Assembly: GCA_020465985.1 (NCBI GenBank) | Contig: JAANYP010002089.1 | Span: forward strand, 372,001 to 436,000 | Length of the DNA stretch: 64,000 nucleotides | Direction of reading: 5' to 3' | DNA from: Centrapalus pauciflorus | Lineage: Eukaryota; Streptophyta; Magnoliopsida; Asterales; Asteraceae | Shown: positions 12,268 through 23,946 of the stretch, in pieces | Layout of the letters: each line of letters starts with the position of its first letter | Numbering within the stretch: position 1 is the stretch's first letter | The notes under the pieces: model-generated | Database searches by the model: none | Seen by the model: only the letters and a program-made list of their open reading frames with translations | What the model was told of the DNA's origin: nothing | Made by a program: the position numbers and the translations under genes

Positions 12268-12918
12268 TGTTGGGAAATAATCTAAGTATGTCAAGTTGTT
12301 AGTTAGATTTCTCAAGTTGTTAGTAGTATTTTTGTGTAATTACAAAGTTCAAGCTGCCAGTTCAACAAACTCAAGTTGCAAGTTCAATAGTTCAAGCTGC
12401 CAGAGTTAAAAGTTCAAGCTGCTTAACAGAACAGAAAGTGCTGAAATTCAGGAAGTGATATATATTTCAAGATTTGAAGATCTTCCAAGCATATCTACTA
12501 CCAAAGAAATCAGAGTTCGTCAAGGAAACAAATTAGAAGGCTGTATATATAGATAGACTAGGTCTTTCTATTGTAAGTGTGTATGTGCAAATCCTGTAAT
12601 CGTGGTGCTTCATTGTAATTGCTTTCTGATAAGTTTCTCAAGCCTCTAAGGTTGTAAAACCCTAAGAACAATTAGTGTTCTTCGTCTAATCAAACATATT
12701 AGAGGTGATTGTAATCAAAGATTTTGGCAATATAAAAGTTTTGATATTAGTTATATTTATTTGACTATCTGTTCTTTATTGTTCTTAAAGTTTTCTTAAA
12801 ACAGTTAAGTGTTATTCCGCTAACTTCTTAATTGGACTTTGATTCAAAACAAGGTTATTGGTTTACACTCTGATCTATTGAAACTAGTTAATCTTAAGTG
12901 ATTTTTGATCTTGACACA
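12268..12918 (+). repeat. E2 3' LTR (about 651 bp)
   Basis: It starts TGTTGGGAAATAATC right after the polypurine tract and probably ends GATCTTGACACA. A TATA-like TATATATAGATAG lies near 12544. The first 160 bases hold an array of TCAAGTTG/TCAAGCTG motifs (12290-12425). The right end is less certain because no second LTR is in the window for comparison. Confidence 0.72.
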
Positions 12919-13760
12919 CTCCCCCTCAAATTAATATTATTTCTTTTTACAAAATGAAACAAAGCTTTTTAACTTTGGGGGAAATGAAACAAAGTTATTT
13001 GTGAAATAATGAGTCCATGTCCACATAAGATTCCTGTTTGCACAATAGACATAATCTATTTGACCTACTTTCAGCGCTGGGGTGATGTTAACAGTGATAG
13101 GATTTCCAAATAATCATTGTGAAATCCTTTATCATGAAAGAATCACTCTTATTTGTTCCGGCTTAGTCACTTTGGACTAGCAGTTTATAGTCACGTAGAC
13201 TGTTAGACTCGATGTGTCATAAAAGTGTATATAATCAGCTCTAGACACAATGTGCATCAAAAGAAGTTGGAGACCGGAGTAAATGTTGTTTCAATATCAA
13301 TAATATCAAAATGATATATCGATAGAAATATGGTATATCTCCGCGATTATTGAAACAGAAATCTTTTGAGAGACAACTAAGTAGTTGGTGGGGTTAAGTG
13401 CATGCATCACTGGGTCCATGATGTCTTTTTCAATATCAGGTCGCCTAGAGCTTGATAGATTATGTGGATTACCCAGCCAACACAGTGTAGGTATGATTTT
13501 CTTTTCTTCAAATCCTTTCTCAACTCTCAGATCTCAGCATTTTTCAACTAAGCTCCATCCGGCTCACTTTTGAGAAATAAATTCAGTCAGCTTTACAGTG
13601 AAATCATGATCTGATGCACCACCATCTCCTTTGAATATATCCCTCTCACTTACATTTCACCTCTGCTCGACCCTGTCAGTATCCCGTGATATCTGACACT
13701 TCTCAACTAATAGACCTAAAGAACCCTCACCCACACAAACTATAGGTGGTTTGCTCCTTG
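12919..13760. other. Unassigned sequence between two LTRs
   Basis: I recognise no gene. It opens with CTCCCCCTCAAA, which on the minus strand would be a PPT-like TTTGAGGGGGAG, so a minus-strand retroelement remnant is possible. Minus-strand segments look weakly coding: about 13390-13520 reads VEKGFEEKKIIPTLCWLGNP, and about 13665-13760 reads KPPIVCVGEGSLGLL. I cannot assign either to a family. Confidence 0.4.
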
Positions 13761-14797
13761 TGTAGGTCCCAAGAGGTTCCCAAAGTATATAGTTATAAGC
13801 TGTAGAGGGGGGTGAATACAGCAATTTAAAAACTAGACACTCTTTTCTCAATGTTTGTATGTATTATCAACAATTTGTTAATTACAAACAAGCTTGAATG
13901 CGGAATAGTTCAAGCTGAGATGACAGATACAACAGTATGCTTACTAGTCTAAGACAGACTCAAACTAGTATACAATGAATACACTCACTAAGAAGCACTC
14001 ACTGTGTTTACAAGACTTAAAGGAACGGCTTATGTAAAACAGCTTATACACACAGATGCTGGTTTACACAGAAGGTTTGCATGCATGAAAATCACACTTG
14101 CACGTTCACTCTTGGGTTTCAGCACTTAGCTTTCTTCACACTTCTTTCTGACCTTAGAAGCTTCCTTTTATACTCACTTAGAGGATCTAAGAGAAACATC
14201 TTCATTGGACGGAATGAAAAAGGAGAAGTCTTGTTGAAAAGACAACATAACCTTTTCTGCACTTTTCTGAAAAGCAGACTTGTCTTCACATGTGCAGAAC
14301 TTTTGTCTTTTTACTTTGTCTACTGTTGCATTGCCTTTAACTAATTTAGGAATGTCAACTTTGCGTCTTTCTTCCTTGTAAAGGCCTATTTTGATATAAG
14401 AAAAAGGTCTGTCACCCTTTTTCAAATAACCTTTTGTCTTCATGTTACAGAACAGCTTGGGCAGGCTGAGCAGTTCTGTTTTCCACTTTGTCTTCGACTT
14501 TGTAAACTGATCTTGTAGTCAAAAACAATACATGATGACTTGGAAACATATTCCATAAAGTGTTTAGCATGTTCACAAAGAACAGGTTCTGTTCACAAAG
14601 AACAGAACACTTTAAAATTGCCCAAGCTGCTAACCAGTGCTAGAGCGAGATTAGACAGTTTTGTCAAATCATTTTCAGGTTTCAATAAGGCATATAACAG
14701 GCCTTAAATTCAACCTTCAAATGCATCAACAGGTTTGATTATAAATCTCCCCCTCAGATGTAGAACAGGTTTGACTGAGGCCTTTTTGTGCCTAACA
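13761..14797 (-). repeat. E3: solo LTR of the E1 family (1037 bp)
   Basis: The sequence is highly similar along its length to the E1 LTR, with the same termini (TGTAGGTCCC to GTGCCTAACA) and the TATA box at 14165-14172. No primer-binding site is on the left and no PPT is on the right, so it stands alone. The flanks (CCTTG left, AGCTC right) do not match, so no TSD is visible. Confidence 0.85.
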
Positions 14798-16255
14798 AGC
14801 TCAATATAGTTAAAACGAGACAGAAAATTTTTACATCGGGTCACAAACCAGATTGGCAACTCACGGGTGAATTCCTCACTCCCGGTCACCTTCTTCACCA
14901 ACAACGTTTTACTGATTTATCCACTGCATCTTCATTTGGTGAAAGCATCTTCTTCGATAAAATAGGTGAGCACAGTTCAACAGGTGTAATGATGCCGTAA
15001 TTTATTTGCCCATCCAGTTTAGTGTTGCAATTAAAATTGTTAGAATTATTTGTTTATTTGTAATCGATTGCCAACTATAGTGTCATGTTTGTTATTTGCA
15101 GAGAATATTTTTAACGGGGTTGGAGCTTCGAGTCCGTCAAACGAATCTTCAACCAGGGTTGCACATAAGTTTCTTGCTCACGTTCATCCTCTCAATCCCA
15201 TTCATCCAAGTTATGATTGCAATCAAAACCAGGTTGCAATCAAAATCGCCAGGATTCCTCTGTTTATTTGCCTTCGATTTCGATTTCATGGGTTCTGTTT
15301 GTATATTTGCAGGGAATTTTTTTATCAGTTTTTTATACATTTTACTCCTTCCATCTCATATGTAAGTTATTTTGATTCCTATCCACACAATCATTGTATT
15401 TTTTTCCATATTTTTTATTTGCTAAAATGACCGCTAACTGCTCGATGAAATGTATACAACACATTTTTGTTACTATAAGGATGATGTCATTGGGATTCAA
15501 TCTTACTATTGTGCTTTCTATTCCTAACCTATCTTCCTTTGATTACAAAAGTGATTTCACATGCTAGGCTTGCTTTTTTATTAACTAATGTGAAGATGTG
15601 GTTTCTGCTTCTCGCATGCTAGGCTTGCTTGCTTTTTTGCTACCTTGGCATAACTTTTGTTTACATGCCTTATTGCTCTAATTAATCAACCTGCAGATTT
15701 TACTATGTTTGCCTTTTCATTTGTGTATGAATAGAAATGCTTATCAATCATCTCATCTAGATAAGCTATTTGTGCCAAGTGATACCGCACCATCGGGAAT
15801 ATAATGATGTTCAACTCTTGCAGTGAAATTTTTGGTTTTGATGGGAAAGCAAAGAATGAGAAATTTGGTGATGGAGCGAACCTAACATTTTCTTTTGTAG
15901 TGATGCTTCTCAACGTGCACAAGAGCTCATTAGGTTGGGTCTGCATTTGTGTGAATTCATCGTTGGAAACTAAATGACTAATTAAGGTTTGTCGAATTTG
16001 TGATTGTATTATATGTTCAAGGAAATGTCTACAAATTTAATTTTTCTGTGTCGAACCCTTTATACATGTATGCTATATATTTGCAGGTGGGTGAGATCTT
16101 GGAAGGATTTGATGGGACAGGTTCTTAGTTTCTCACACCATGGATGTTATCTATCACTACCTTATAATGCAAGTAAAACAACTTTTTAAGTACAAATCCA
16201 ATTAGGTTATAGCATGTGTCCATTTAACAAACTGACTTTTTAAGTACTAACTTTT
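14798..16255. other. Unassigned AT-rich sequence with exon-like scraps
   Basis: No long open frame. TTTGCAG, which resembles a plant splice acceptor, occurs near 15095-15101, 15307-15313 and 16080-16086. One short stretch after TTTTCTTTTGTAG (about 15887-15974) would encode SDASQRAQELIRLGLHLCE. This could be decayed host gene or captured gene fragments. I do not recognise the source. Confidence 0.3.
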
Positions 16256-16491
16256 AAGGGTTATATCGATCAAAATTCACGTAAATCCACGTAAGCATCA
16301 TGTTATTAAAAACGTGTCACGTTGTCATTTGAATCAGCAAAAACTGTCATATCAACAGCTTAGTTACTGGTTACACGTACCATATCAACAAGTTATTTGG
16401 AGTACAAGTACCATCCGGTCAAATAAAAAGGTTAATTAGTCATTTAGGTAAATTGAGAAAAGTATGTTTCATTTGTACGACTTTAACCCTT
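16256..16491. mobile_element. Possible MITE (236 bp)
   Basis: The ends form an imperfect inverted pair: AAGGGTTATATCGATCAAAA on the left and, reverse-complemented, AAGGGTTAAAGTCGTACAAA on the right. I could not identify a convincing TSD. There is no coding capacity. Confidence 0.35.
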
Positions 16492-16801
16492 AAATAAAGA
16501 CTCTTATAAAATAAATCATGTGGAACTGGATATATAGAATATTGAAGCTTCATATAGTCGTAGCAAAGCACGTCTCATCACAAATCTTGTTATTTGGTAT
16601 TATCCAACAATGCTATTTGACGTTTATTAATATTTAACTAATCCAAATCTAAACTTAAAAATCATATATCATAAGAATTCCTTTTATCGTAATAAAATAT
16701 ATTATAAGTATTATGTATTGAATATGTCAATTAAAATACAAATTATAAATTATATGGCTTTATATATAAACAAAGAAGTAAACCTTTCAAATTATATCGA
16801 T

Positions 16802-16803
<2 letters not shown>

Positions 16804-16886
<83 letters not shown>
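16804..16886. repeat. (TA)n-(GA)n compound microsatellite
   Basis: About 47 bases of TA followed by 36 bases of GA at the left edge of the 21-bp array element. Confidence 0.95.
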
Positions 16887-16891
<5 letters not shown>

Positions 16892-17043
16892 GTTCAAAAA
16901 AGTACCCATGAGAATTGAGTGTACTAAGGTTACCCATCCAAAACCACAAGATTAAATAAAACAATGGTTGTGATAAAAAATTGAAATGAAGTCATTCGCG
17001 CCCCTTCTTTATTTAGCTGGAAGGGTATTTTCATAATTACAGC

Positions 17044-17960
17044 GATCATTCACAACACATATAAAATGATCATTCACATTACTTATTTAATCATTCACAA
17101 CATTTTATTTGATCATTCACAATAATTATTTGACTATTTTTACATTTATTTTATACTTATTTGATCATCACAACACTTATTTGATCATTCACATTACTTA
17201 TTTGATCATTCACAACACTTAATTGATCAATCACATTACTTAATTGACCATTCACATTACTTAATTGATCATTCACATTATTTATTTGATCATTCACAAT
17301 ATTTGTTTGATCATTCACAATAAATATTTGACTATTTACACTTCTTCTATACTTATATCATTCACACTACTTAATTGACCATTCAAAGTATTTATTTGAT
17401 CATTCACAACACTTAATTGACCATTCACATTACTTAATTGATCATTCACAACACTTATGTGATTATTCACAATAATTATTTAACCATTCACAGTATTTAT
17501 TTGATCATTCACAACACTTATTTTATCATTCACATTTATTATTTGACCATTCACAGTATTTATTTCATCATTTACAATATATTTGACTATTTACACTTCT
17601 TCTACACTAATTTGATCATTCACATAACTTATTTGATCATTCACAAGAATTATTTGACCATTCACAATATTTATTTGATCATTCAGAACACTTACTTTAT
17701 CATTTACAAGAATTATTTTATCATTCACAATATTTATTTGATCATTCACAACATTTATTTGATCATCCACAAGAATTATTTGACTATTTACACTTCTTCA
17801 ACACTCATTCGATCATTCACACAACATTTTTTTGATCATTCACAAGAAGTATTTGACCATTCATAATATTTATTGATCATTCACAACACTTAATTGATCA
17901 ATCACATGAATTATTGACCATTCATAATACTCATAAAATAATCATTCACAACACTTAATT
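17044..17960 (+). repeat. 21-bp tandem array, orientation 1
   Basis: Roughly 43 degenerate units with core TTGATCATTCACAA. Common variants are GACCATTCACA and GACTATTTACAC. The period is close to 21, so frames stay open and give artefactual ORFs (for example 17438-17866). Confidence 0.9.
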
Positions 17961-18400
17961 GATCAAATAAGAGTTGTGAATGGTCAAATAATTTTTGTGA
18001 ATGATCAAATAAGTGTAAAGAAGTGTAAATAGTCAAATAAGTGTTGTGAATGATCAAATAAGTGTAGAAGAAGTGTGAATGGTCAAATAATTCTTGTAAC
18101 TAATGAAATAGGTGTTGTGAGTGATCAAATAAATGTAAAAAATGTATAAATAGTCAAATAATTATTGTGAATGATGAAATAAATAATGTGAATGGTCAAA
18201 TAATTCATGTGAATGATCAAATAAATATTGTGAATAGTTAAATAATTATTGTGAATAATCAAATAAGTATTGTGAATGATCAATTAAGTAATGTGAATGG
18301 TCAATTAAGTAATGTGATGGTCAGTTAAGTGTTGTGACTGATCAAATAAATACTGTGAATGGTCAATTAAGTAATGTGAATGATCAAATAAGTGTTGTGA
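17961..18400 (-). repeat. 21-bp tandem array, orientation 2
   Basis: The same unit on the opposite strand (TTGTGAATGATCAA). The switch occurs at a palindromic TTGATCAA near 17959-17966. Confidence 0.9.
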
Positions 18401-18514
18401 TCATTCACATGAATTATTTGACCATTTATAGTATTTATTTGATCATTCACGACAATTATTTGATCATTCACGACAATTATTTGATCAATCACATGAATTA
18501 TTTGACCATTTATA
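18401..18514 (+). repeat. 21-bp array, short return to orientation 1
   Basis: About five units in the first orientation. The junctions at about 18400 and 18514 are again palindromic around TGATCA or unit ends. Confidence 0.8.
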
Positions 18515-19088
18515 ATAAGTTTTGAAGAAGTGTGAATGGTCAAATAATCATTGTTAATGATCAAATAAGTGTTGTTAATGATCAAATAAGTGTAGAAGAA
18601 GTATAGAAGTCCAATAATTATTGTGAATGATGAAATAAATACTGTGAATGGTCAAATATTCATGTGAATGATCAAATAAGTGTTGTGAATGATCAATTAG
18701 TTGATGTGAATGATCAATTAAGTAATGTGAATGATCATTTAAGTAATGTGAATGGTCATTTAAGTAATGTGAATGGTCAATTAAGTAATGTGAATGGTCA
18801 ATTAAGTAATGTGAATGCTCATTTAAGTAATGTGAATGGTCAATTAAGTAAAGTGAATGATCATTTAAGTAATGTGGATGGTCACTTAAGTGTTAAAGAA
18901 TTGTGAATGGTCAAATAAGTGTTGTGGATGATCAAATAAGTATTGTGAATGATCAAATAAGTGTACAAGAAGTGTAAATAGTTAAACAAGTGTTGTGAAT
19001 GATTATTTAAGTAATGTGAATGATTAATTAACTAATGTGAATGATCAATTAAGTAATGTGAATGGTCAATTAAGTAATGTGAGTGGCC
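18515..19088 (-). repeat. 21-bp tandem array, orientation 2 (more homogeneous)
   Basis: About 27 units. From about 18700 to 18900 they are very regular, centred on AATGTGAATGGTCAATTAAGT, which suggests recent local expansion. Confidence 0.88.
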
Positions 19089-19168
19089 GTTGTAATTACG
19101 AAAATACCATTGCCTATGTGGGATACGCTGTATACGCAAGATTTTCCTTGGTACGCTGGGGAGCCTTA

Positions 19169-19291
<123 letters not shown>

Positions 19292-19587
19292 CTGAAAGAA
19301 TATAATAAAACAACTATTGTTCACGTATATTTTAAAAAATAGACAAATATTATCTATGACAAATAACTGTACTTTTCTTGTAGTTTTTATAAGAATTAAT
19401 GTTCATATTGTTAATTTTAAATATACTAAATACACGCAATACGTAGGTTCATAAACTATTATTTTATTAATATAATAATAGTGGTTCACAATAAAAAAAA
19501 AGTTTCCTTTTTTCAAAATCCTCAAAAACCCTTCCTCTTCGATATCACCGGCTGGGGGCCAACCCCCTCCATCTCTTTAAACAAAAA

Positions 19588-19920
19588 ATGACAATTCACC
19601 ACCATCAACCTTTATTCACCATTGCTTGTTCATCTTCATCCTCTACTACTGATATATTCAAAACCCTTAAACTTTCTCACTCATTATCTTTCAGATGCAA
19701 CCTCTTCAAAATTGACCCTGAAACCGTTCACCTCCGTCAAGTCATTCGCCTCTGTCACCGTAGCCAACCTCGGACTTGGCTTTGACTTCCTCGGTTGCAC
19801 AATCAATGGTATCGGGGACTATGTCACCCTCACAATCGATCCTAATGCAACCTGGTAGAATTTCAATCGCGGAAATCATCGATGTCAATAACAACTAGAA
19901 AAAGCTAAAAAAAAACCCTA
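19588..19920 (+). pseudogene. HSK: Homoserine kinase pseudogene, fragment 1 (N-terminus)
   Basis: Homoserine kinase phosphorylates homoserine in plastids on the threonine/methionine branch. The ATG at 19588 begins a Ser/Thr-rich, chloroplast transit-like segment (HHHQPLFTIACSSSSS). After a frameshift near 19690-19720 the mature N-terminus reads KPFTSVKSFASVTVANLG, then LGFDFLGCTINGIGDYVTL. This matches GHMP-kinase motif 1 of homoserine kinase (usual form ANLGPGFDFLG; here the Pro is Leu). A TAG at 19856-19858 and a second stop shortly after break it. Coding similarity is then cut by a MITE at 19921. The Arabidopsis gene has no introns (from memory), so the breaks are insertions, not introns. 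Confident as to family; clearly non-functional. Confidence 0.88.
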
Positions 19921-20218
19921 GGGAGCGTTTGATTCGTGGATATCCTAGGATTCACATTTAAAATCTTGTGTTTGATTCATAGATTTCAGTAAGAATTTTA
20001 AAATCTCAGAATCTCTTAAATCTCATTATTCTTTGTTATTCAGAAACTCAACCTCCCCCTAGGATTTTAAATCTCAGTTAATTCTTCAGATTAACAAATT
20101 TTTCTTAAAAGACAATATAGAATCTTTAATAAAATCCTGATAAATGAAAATGTTGCATAATGCAAATCCTTTGACAACGCAAATCTTAGGAAAAAAAAAT
20201 CTGCCAACCAAACGCCCC
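19921..20218. mobile_element. MITE (298 bp) in the homoserine kinase pseudogene
   Basis: The ends are inverted: GGGAGCGTTTGATT on the left and, reverse-complemented, GGGGCGTTTGGTT on the right. The homoserine kinase reading runs up to the left end (KKNP) and resumes at the right end (WNCAEIVAI), so this is an insertion. The GGGCGTTTGGTT-type end resembles Tourist/PIF-Harbinger or some hAT MITEs. I did not find a clear TSD. Confidence 0.7.
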
Positions 20219-20395
20219 AAATGGAATTGTGCTGAAATCGTTGCAATCTCCGTCATGAAGATGGTCAAAATCAGATATGTCAACCTTTCTTTATCTATTA
20301 ATACAGGACTCCGTCTCCCAAGCGGCCTTGGTTCCAGCTCGGCCAGCACTGTTGGCATCGCGATTAACGAGATTTTCGAAGGAAATCACAGTTTG
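20219..20395 (+). pseudogene. HSK: Homoserine kinase pseudogene, fragment 2 (ATP-binding motif)
   Basis: Reads WNCAEIVAISVMKMVKIRYV, then LRLPSGLGSSSAST and NEIFEGNHSL. This is the GHMP-kinase ATP-binding loop (usual form PLGSGLGSSAAS). One Gly of the loop is missing or altered. It is followed by an insertion of about 560 bases and then a hAT element. Confidence 0.85.
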
Positions 20396-20956
20396 TAGCT
20401 CAAATAGTATATGAATTGATCTTTCAAAACAAACAACTTCCAGATTTCTTTTACTATTAACCGTAGAAATTGTACATTGCATCTGTAAACGACACTGAAT
20501 AAACGAATCGTTAAACAAACAGATTTTCTTGTTCACGTTAGTTCATTTAAGTATAACTGAACAAGCGTACGAACACGAATAAGTTTTCCAATGGGTTCAG
20601 GTTGGTTCATTTTAGTTTATAAAGCATACACAAAATATTTGATTGTTATAAAACCGATAATACATAATCTGTTATTATGATGTGAAACTTTATATTGAAT
20701 AGATATTAATATGTTTATGTCAATATATCATTTCAAAGCACATTCTTTAAACATTTGTTTTATATTTGTTTTTAATATCTTTTAAAGGTAAAACATAAAT
20801 GAATGTATTATCGAACGTTTATAAACATAAATAAACAAACAAGAGGCTCTGTTTATGTTCGTGAATATAATTAAACGAACAAAAAATATAGTTCATTTGA
20901 TAAATAAATAAATTTCAAGTCAAACAGTTTGCTAAATGTTCGATTTGTTTAAAGCC
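20396..20956. other. Unresolved AT-rich insertion in the homoserine kinase pseudogene
   Basis: No coding frame. It is rich in GTTCATTTAA/TTAAACGAAC-like inverted motifs, which occur in many plant MITEs. I could not define its termini, so it may be one or two decayed elements. It sits between kinase fragment 2 and the hAT element. Confidence 0.4.
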
Positions 20957-20964
20957 CTTACTGC

Positions 20965-22056
<1,092 letters not shown>

Positions 22057-22064
22057 CTTACTGC

Positions 22065-22472
22065 ATTTTGCCCGTGAAAAGGGCTCAAAGCTGAAGCAAA
22101 GTTATCTGGTTACCACACTAACAACATTGTTCCGACAATCATGGGTGGATTTGTACTGATCGGGAGCTATGATCCATTAGAGTTTATTTCCCTATACTTC
22201 CCAATGGAAAAGACTTTGTTTTTTGTGTTGTCGAATCCTAAATTACAAGCGCAAACGAAGAACATGAGGTCGGTGTTACCAACGGAGATAACAATGTCCG
22301 ATCATTTGTGGAATTGTAGTCAGATGTTGTAAAGGGAGTTTGGGAAGGCATTATCATTAGATGAAATAGTGGAGCCACAACGTGCGCCATTGATTCCAGG
22401 GATGGAAGGTGTGAAGAAAGCGGAAATTGAGGCAGGAGGCGTTTGGGTGTACGATTAATGGGTCAGGGGGCC
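22065..22472 (+). pseudogene. HSK: Homoserine kinase pseudogene, fragment 3
   Basis: Reads GLKAEAKLSGYHTNNIVPTI, then MGGFVLIGSYDPLEFISLYF and MRSVLPTEI, and RAPLIPGMEGVKKAEIEAGG. These are the central and C-terminal homoserine kinase blocks. A stop follows SQML near 22330. In the neighbouring frame GAFGCTINGSGG at 22438-22472 gives the expected CTISGAGP block, so a frameshift is present. Copia E4 is inserted right after this block (TSD GGGCC at 22468-22472). Confidence 0.88.
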
Positions 22473-22763
22473 TGTTAGAATGTATTTTAGTTGATGGAAT
22501 ACAAAGTATAGGGTCTGTTTTGTAATTAGTGAATAGTTGTAAACAATGTATATAAATAGAAGGTTGACTTTCAAAATAGAATAGATATGACAGTTATTTT
22601 GTACGAATTGATTTGAGAGAAAGGGCCACTGTTCACGAAGATTCTCAATCATCATTTTGTAATCATCAGTTCTTCAATATAATCATTCGGTCAGTTTTAA
22701 TTCCATTTATTGTTCTTGATCATTTGATATTGTTGTTTGGTTATTAAGAAACTAAATTTCACA
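22473..22763 (+). repeat. E4 5' LTR (291 bp)
   Basis: TGTTAGAATG to AATTTCACA, matching 43870-44160. TATA box TATATAAATA is at 22549-22558. Confidence 0.95.
22549..22558 (+). promoter_or_regulatory. E4 LTR TATA box
   Basis: TATATAAATA, conserved in the 3' LTR at 43946-43955. It is the likely promoter for the genomic RNA. Confidence 0.65.
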
Positions 22764-22765
22764 AT

Positions 22766-22777
22766 TGGTATCAGAGC
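22766..22777 (+). other. E4 primer-binding site
   Basis: TGGTATCAGAGC two bases after the 5' LTR, complementary to initiator tRNA-Met. Confidence 0.93.
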
Positions 22778-23184
22778 TTCTAGGGGTGAATTTTTTATTC
22801 TGAAATTGAAATTTCGAAGTGTTCTTGAATATTTTTTTTTCGAAAAACCTAAGAATCATCAAGGGTGTTTATTTAGTTGATCATACAATCTGAAATTTGG
22901 ATCGAAGGAAAAGGATAAGTAGTCGATTCAATTGACTATAAACTTGTTTTGATTCATCAAACACAGAAAAAGATCTAGTGATTTTTCTGAAATTTTGAAA
23001 AACCTAAAGTTCATCACTGTTCAATTGAAAAAGTCATGTCTAGATCTATTTTTGGACAATATTGTTTAACAAAAAGTGTTTGTAATCATAATCCTTATCT
23101 TCGATTTCAATTTGATTGAAAATGGTTGTGTTTTACGAATTAATTTGAATTTCAGACTTGAATAATCTGAAAAACTAAGAAACT

Positions 23185-23780
23185 CGATATACACATAGTT
23201 CATGTGCAATTCGAGTTGACTGTATATGTAAATCGAGTTGACAACAAGTGTCAATCGAGTTGAAGTTGTTAACTAATCGAGTTGACTTGATTAATCAATC
23301 GAGTTGACTTGATTAATCAATCGAGTTGACTCTCAATTGATTCGAGTTGACATTCATTTCATTCGAATTGAATTGAAAGTTAATCGACTTGATCCAAAAG
23401 ATAATTTCAACAAGAAATTAATCACAAGGAATCAATCGAGTTGCACAGAATCTCAATTCGAGTTGTACTTAGTTTTATTCGAGTTTCTCAGAAACTTCAT
23501 TCGAGTTTCACAAAAGAATATTTCGAGTTTCACTCAAGCTAATTCGAGTATCACAAAAGATTAATTCGAGTTTCACTCAAGTTAATTCGAGTTTTACAAA
23601 AGACTAATTCGAGTTTCACTCAAAGTTAATTCAAGTTTCACTCATAAGTAATTCGAGTTTCATACAAAGCTCATTCGAGTTTCATACAAAGCTCATTCGA
23701 GTTTAACAACACCTTCATTCGAGTTTAACACAACATCAATTGAGTCTTGCATAAGTCATTCGAGATTCATCATTGTTTGA
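23185..23780 (+). repeat. E4 leader array of TTCGAGTT motifs
   Basis: More than 25 copies of (A)TTCGAGTT or ATCGAGTTG spaced about 15-30 bases apart, partly as near-tandem units such as ATTCGAGTTTCACTCAAG. It lies between the PBS and the gag ATG. The same motif recurs in the aORF intron of E4 and in E5. Confidence 0.85.
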
Positions 23781-23946
23781 TTCAAGTTGATTATTGCTTC
23801 TAACAAGTTACTTTGTTATAGATTCGAGTTGATTCAATAAAGTTTCACTAATCATACTTACAAAGATTGATCAACTTTCAACTGTTGATGAACAATTTCA
23901 ATCAAATTTCATCAGATCTTGGATAGTTTCCAAAATATCAATCACA

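Noticed and set aside
17044..19088. CRISPR-like array
   Set aside because: Repeats are near-contiguous 21-bp units without unique spacers of constant length, in alternating orientations, in a plant genome.
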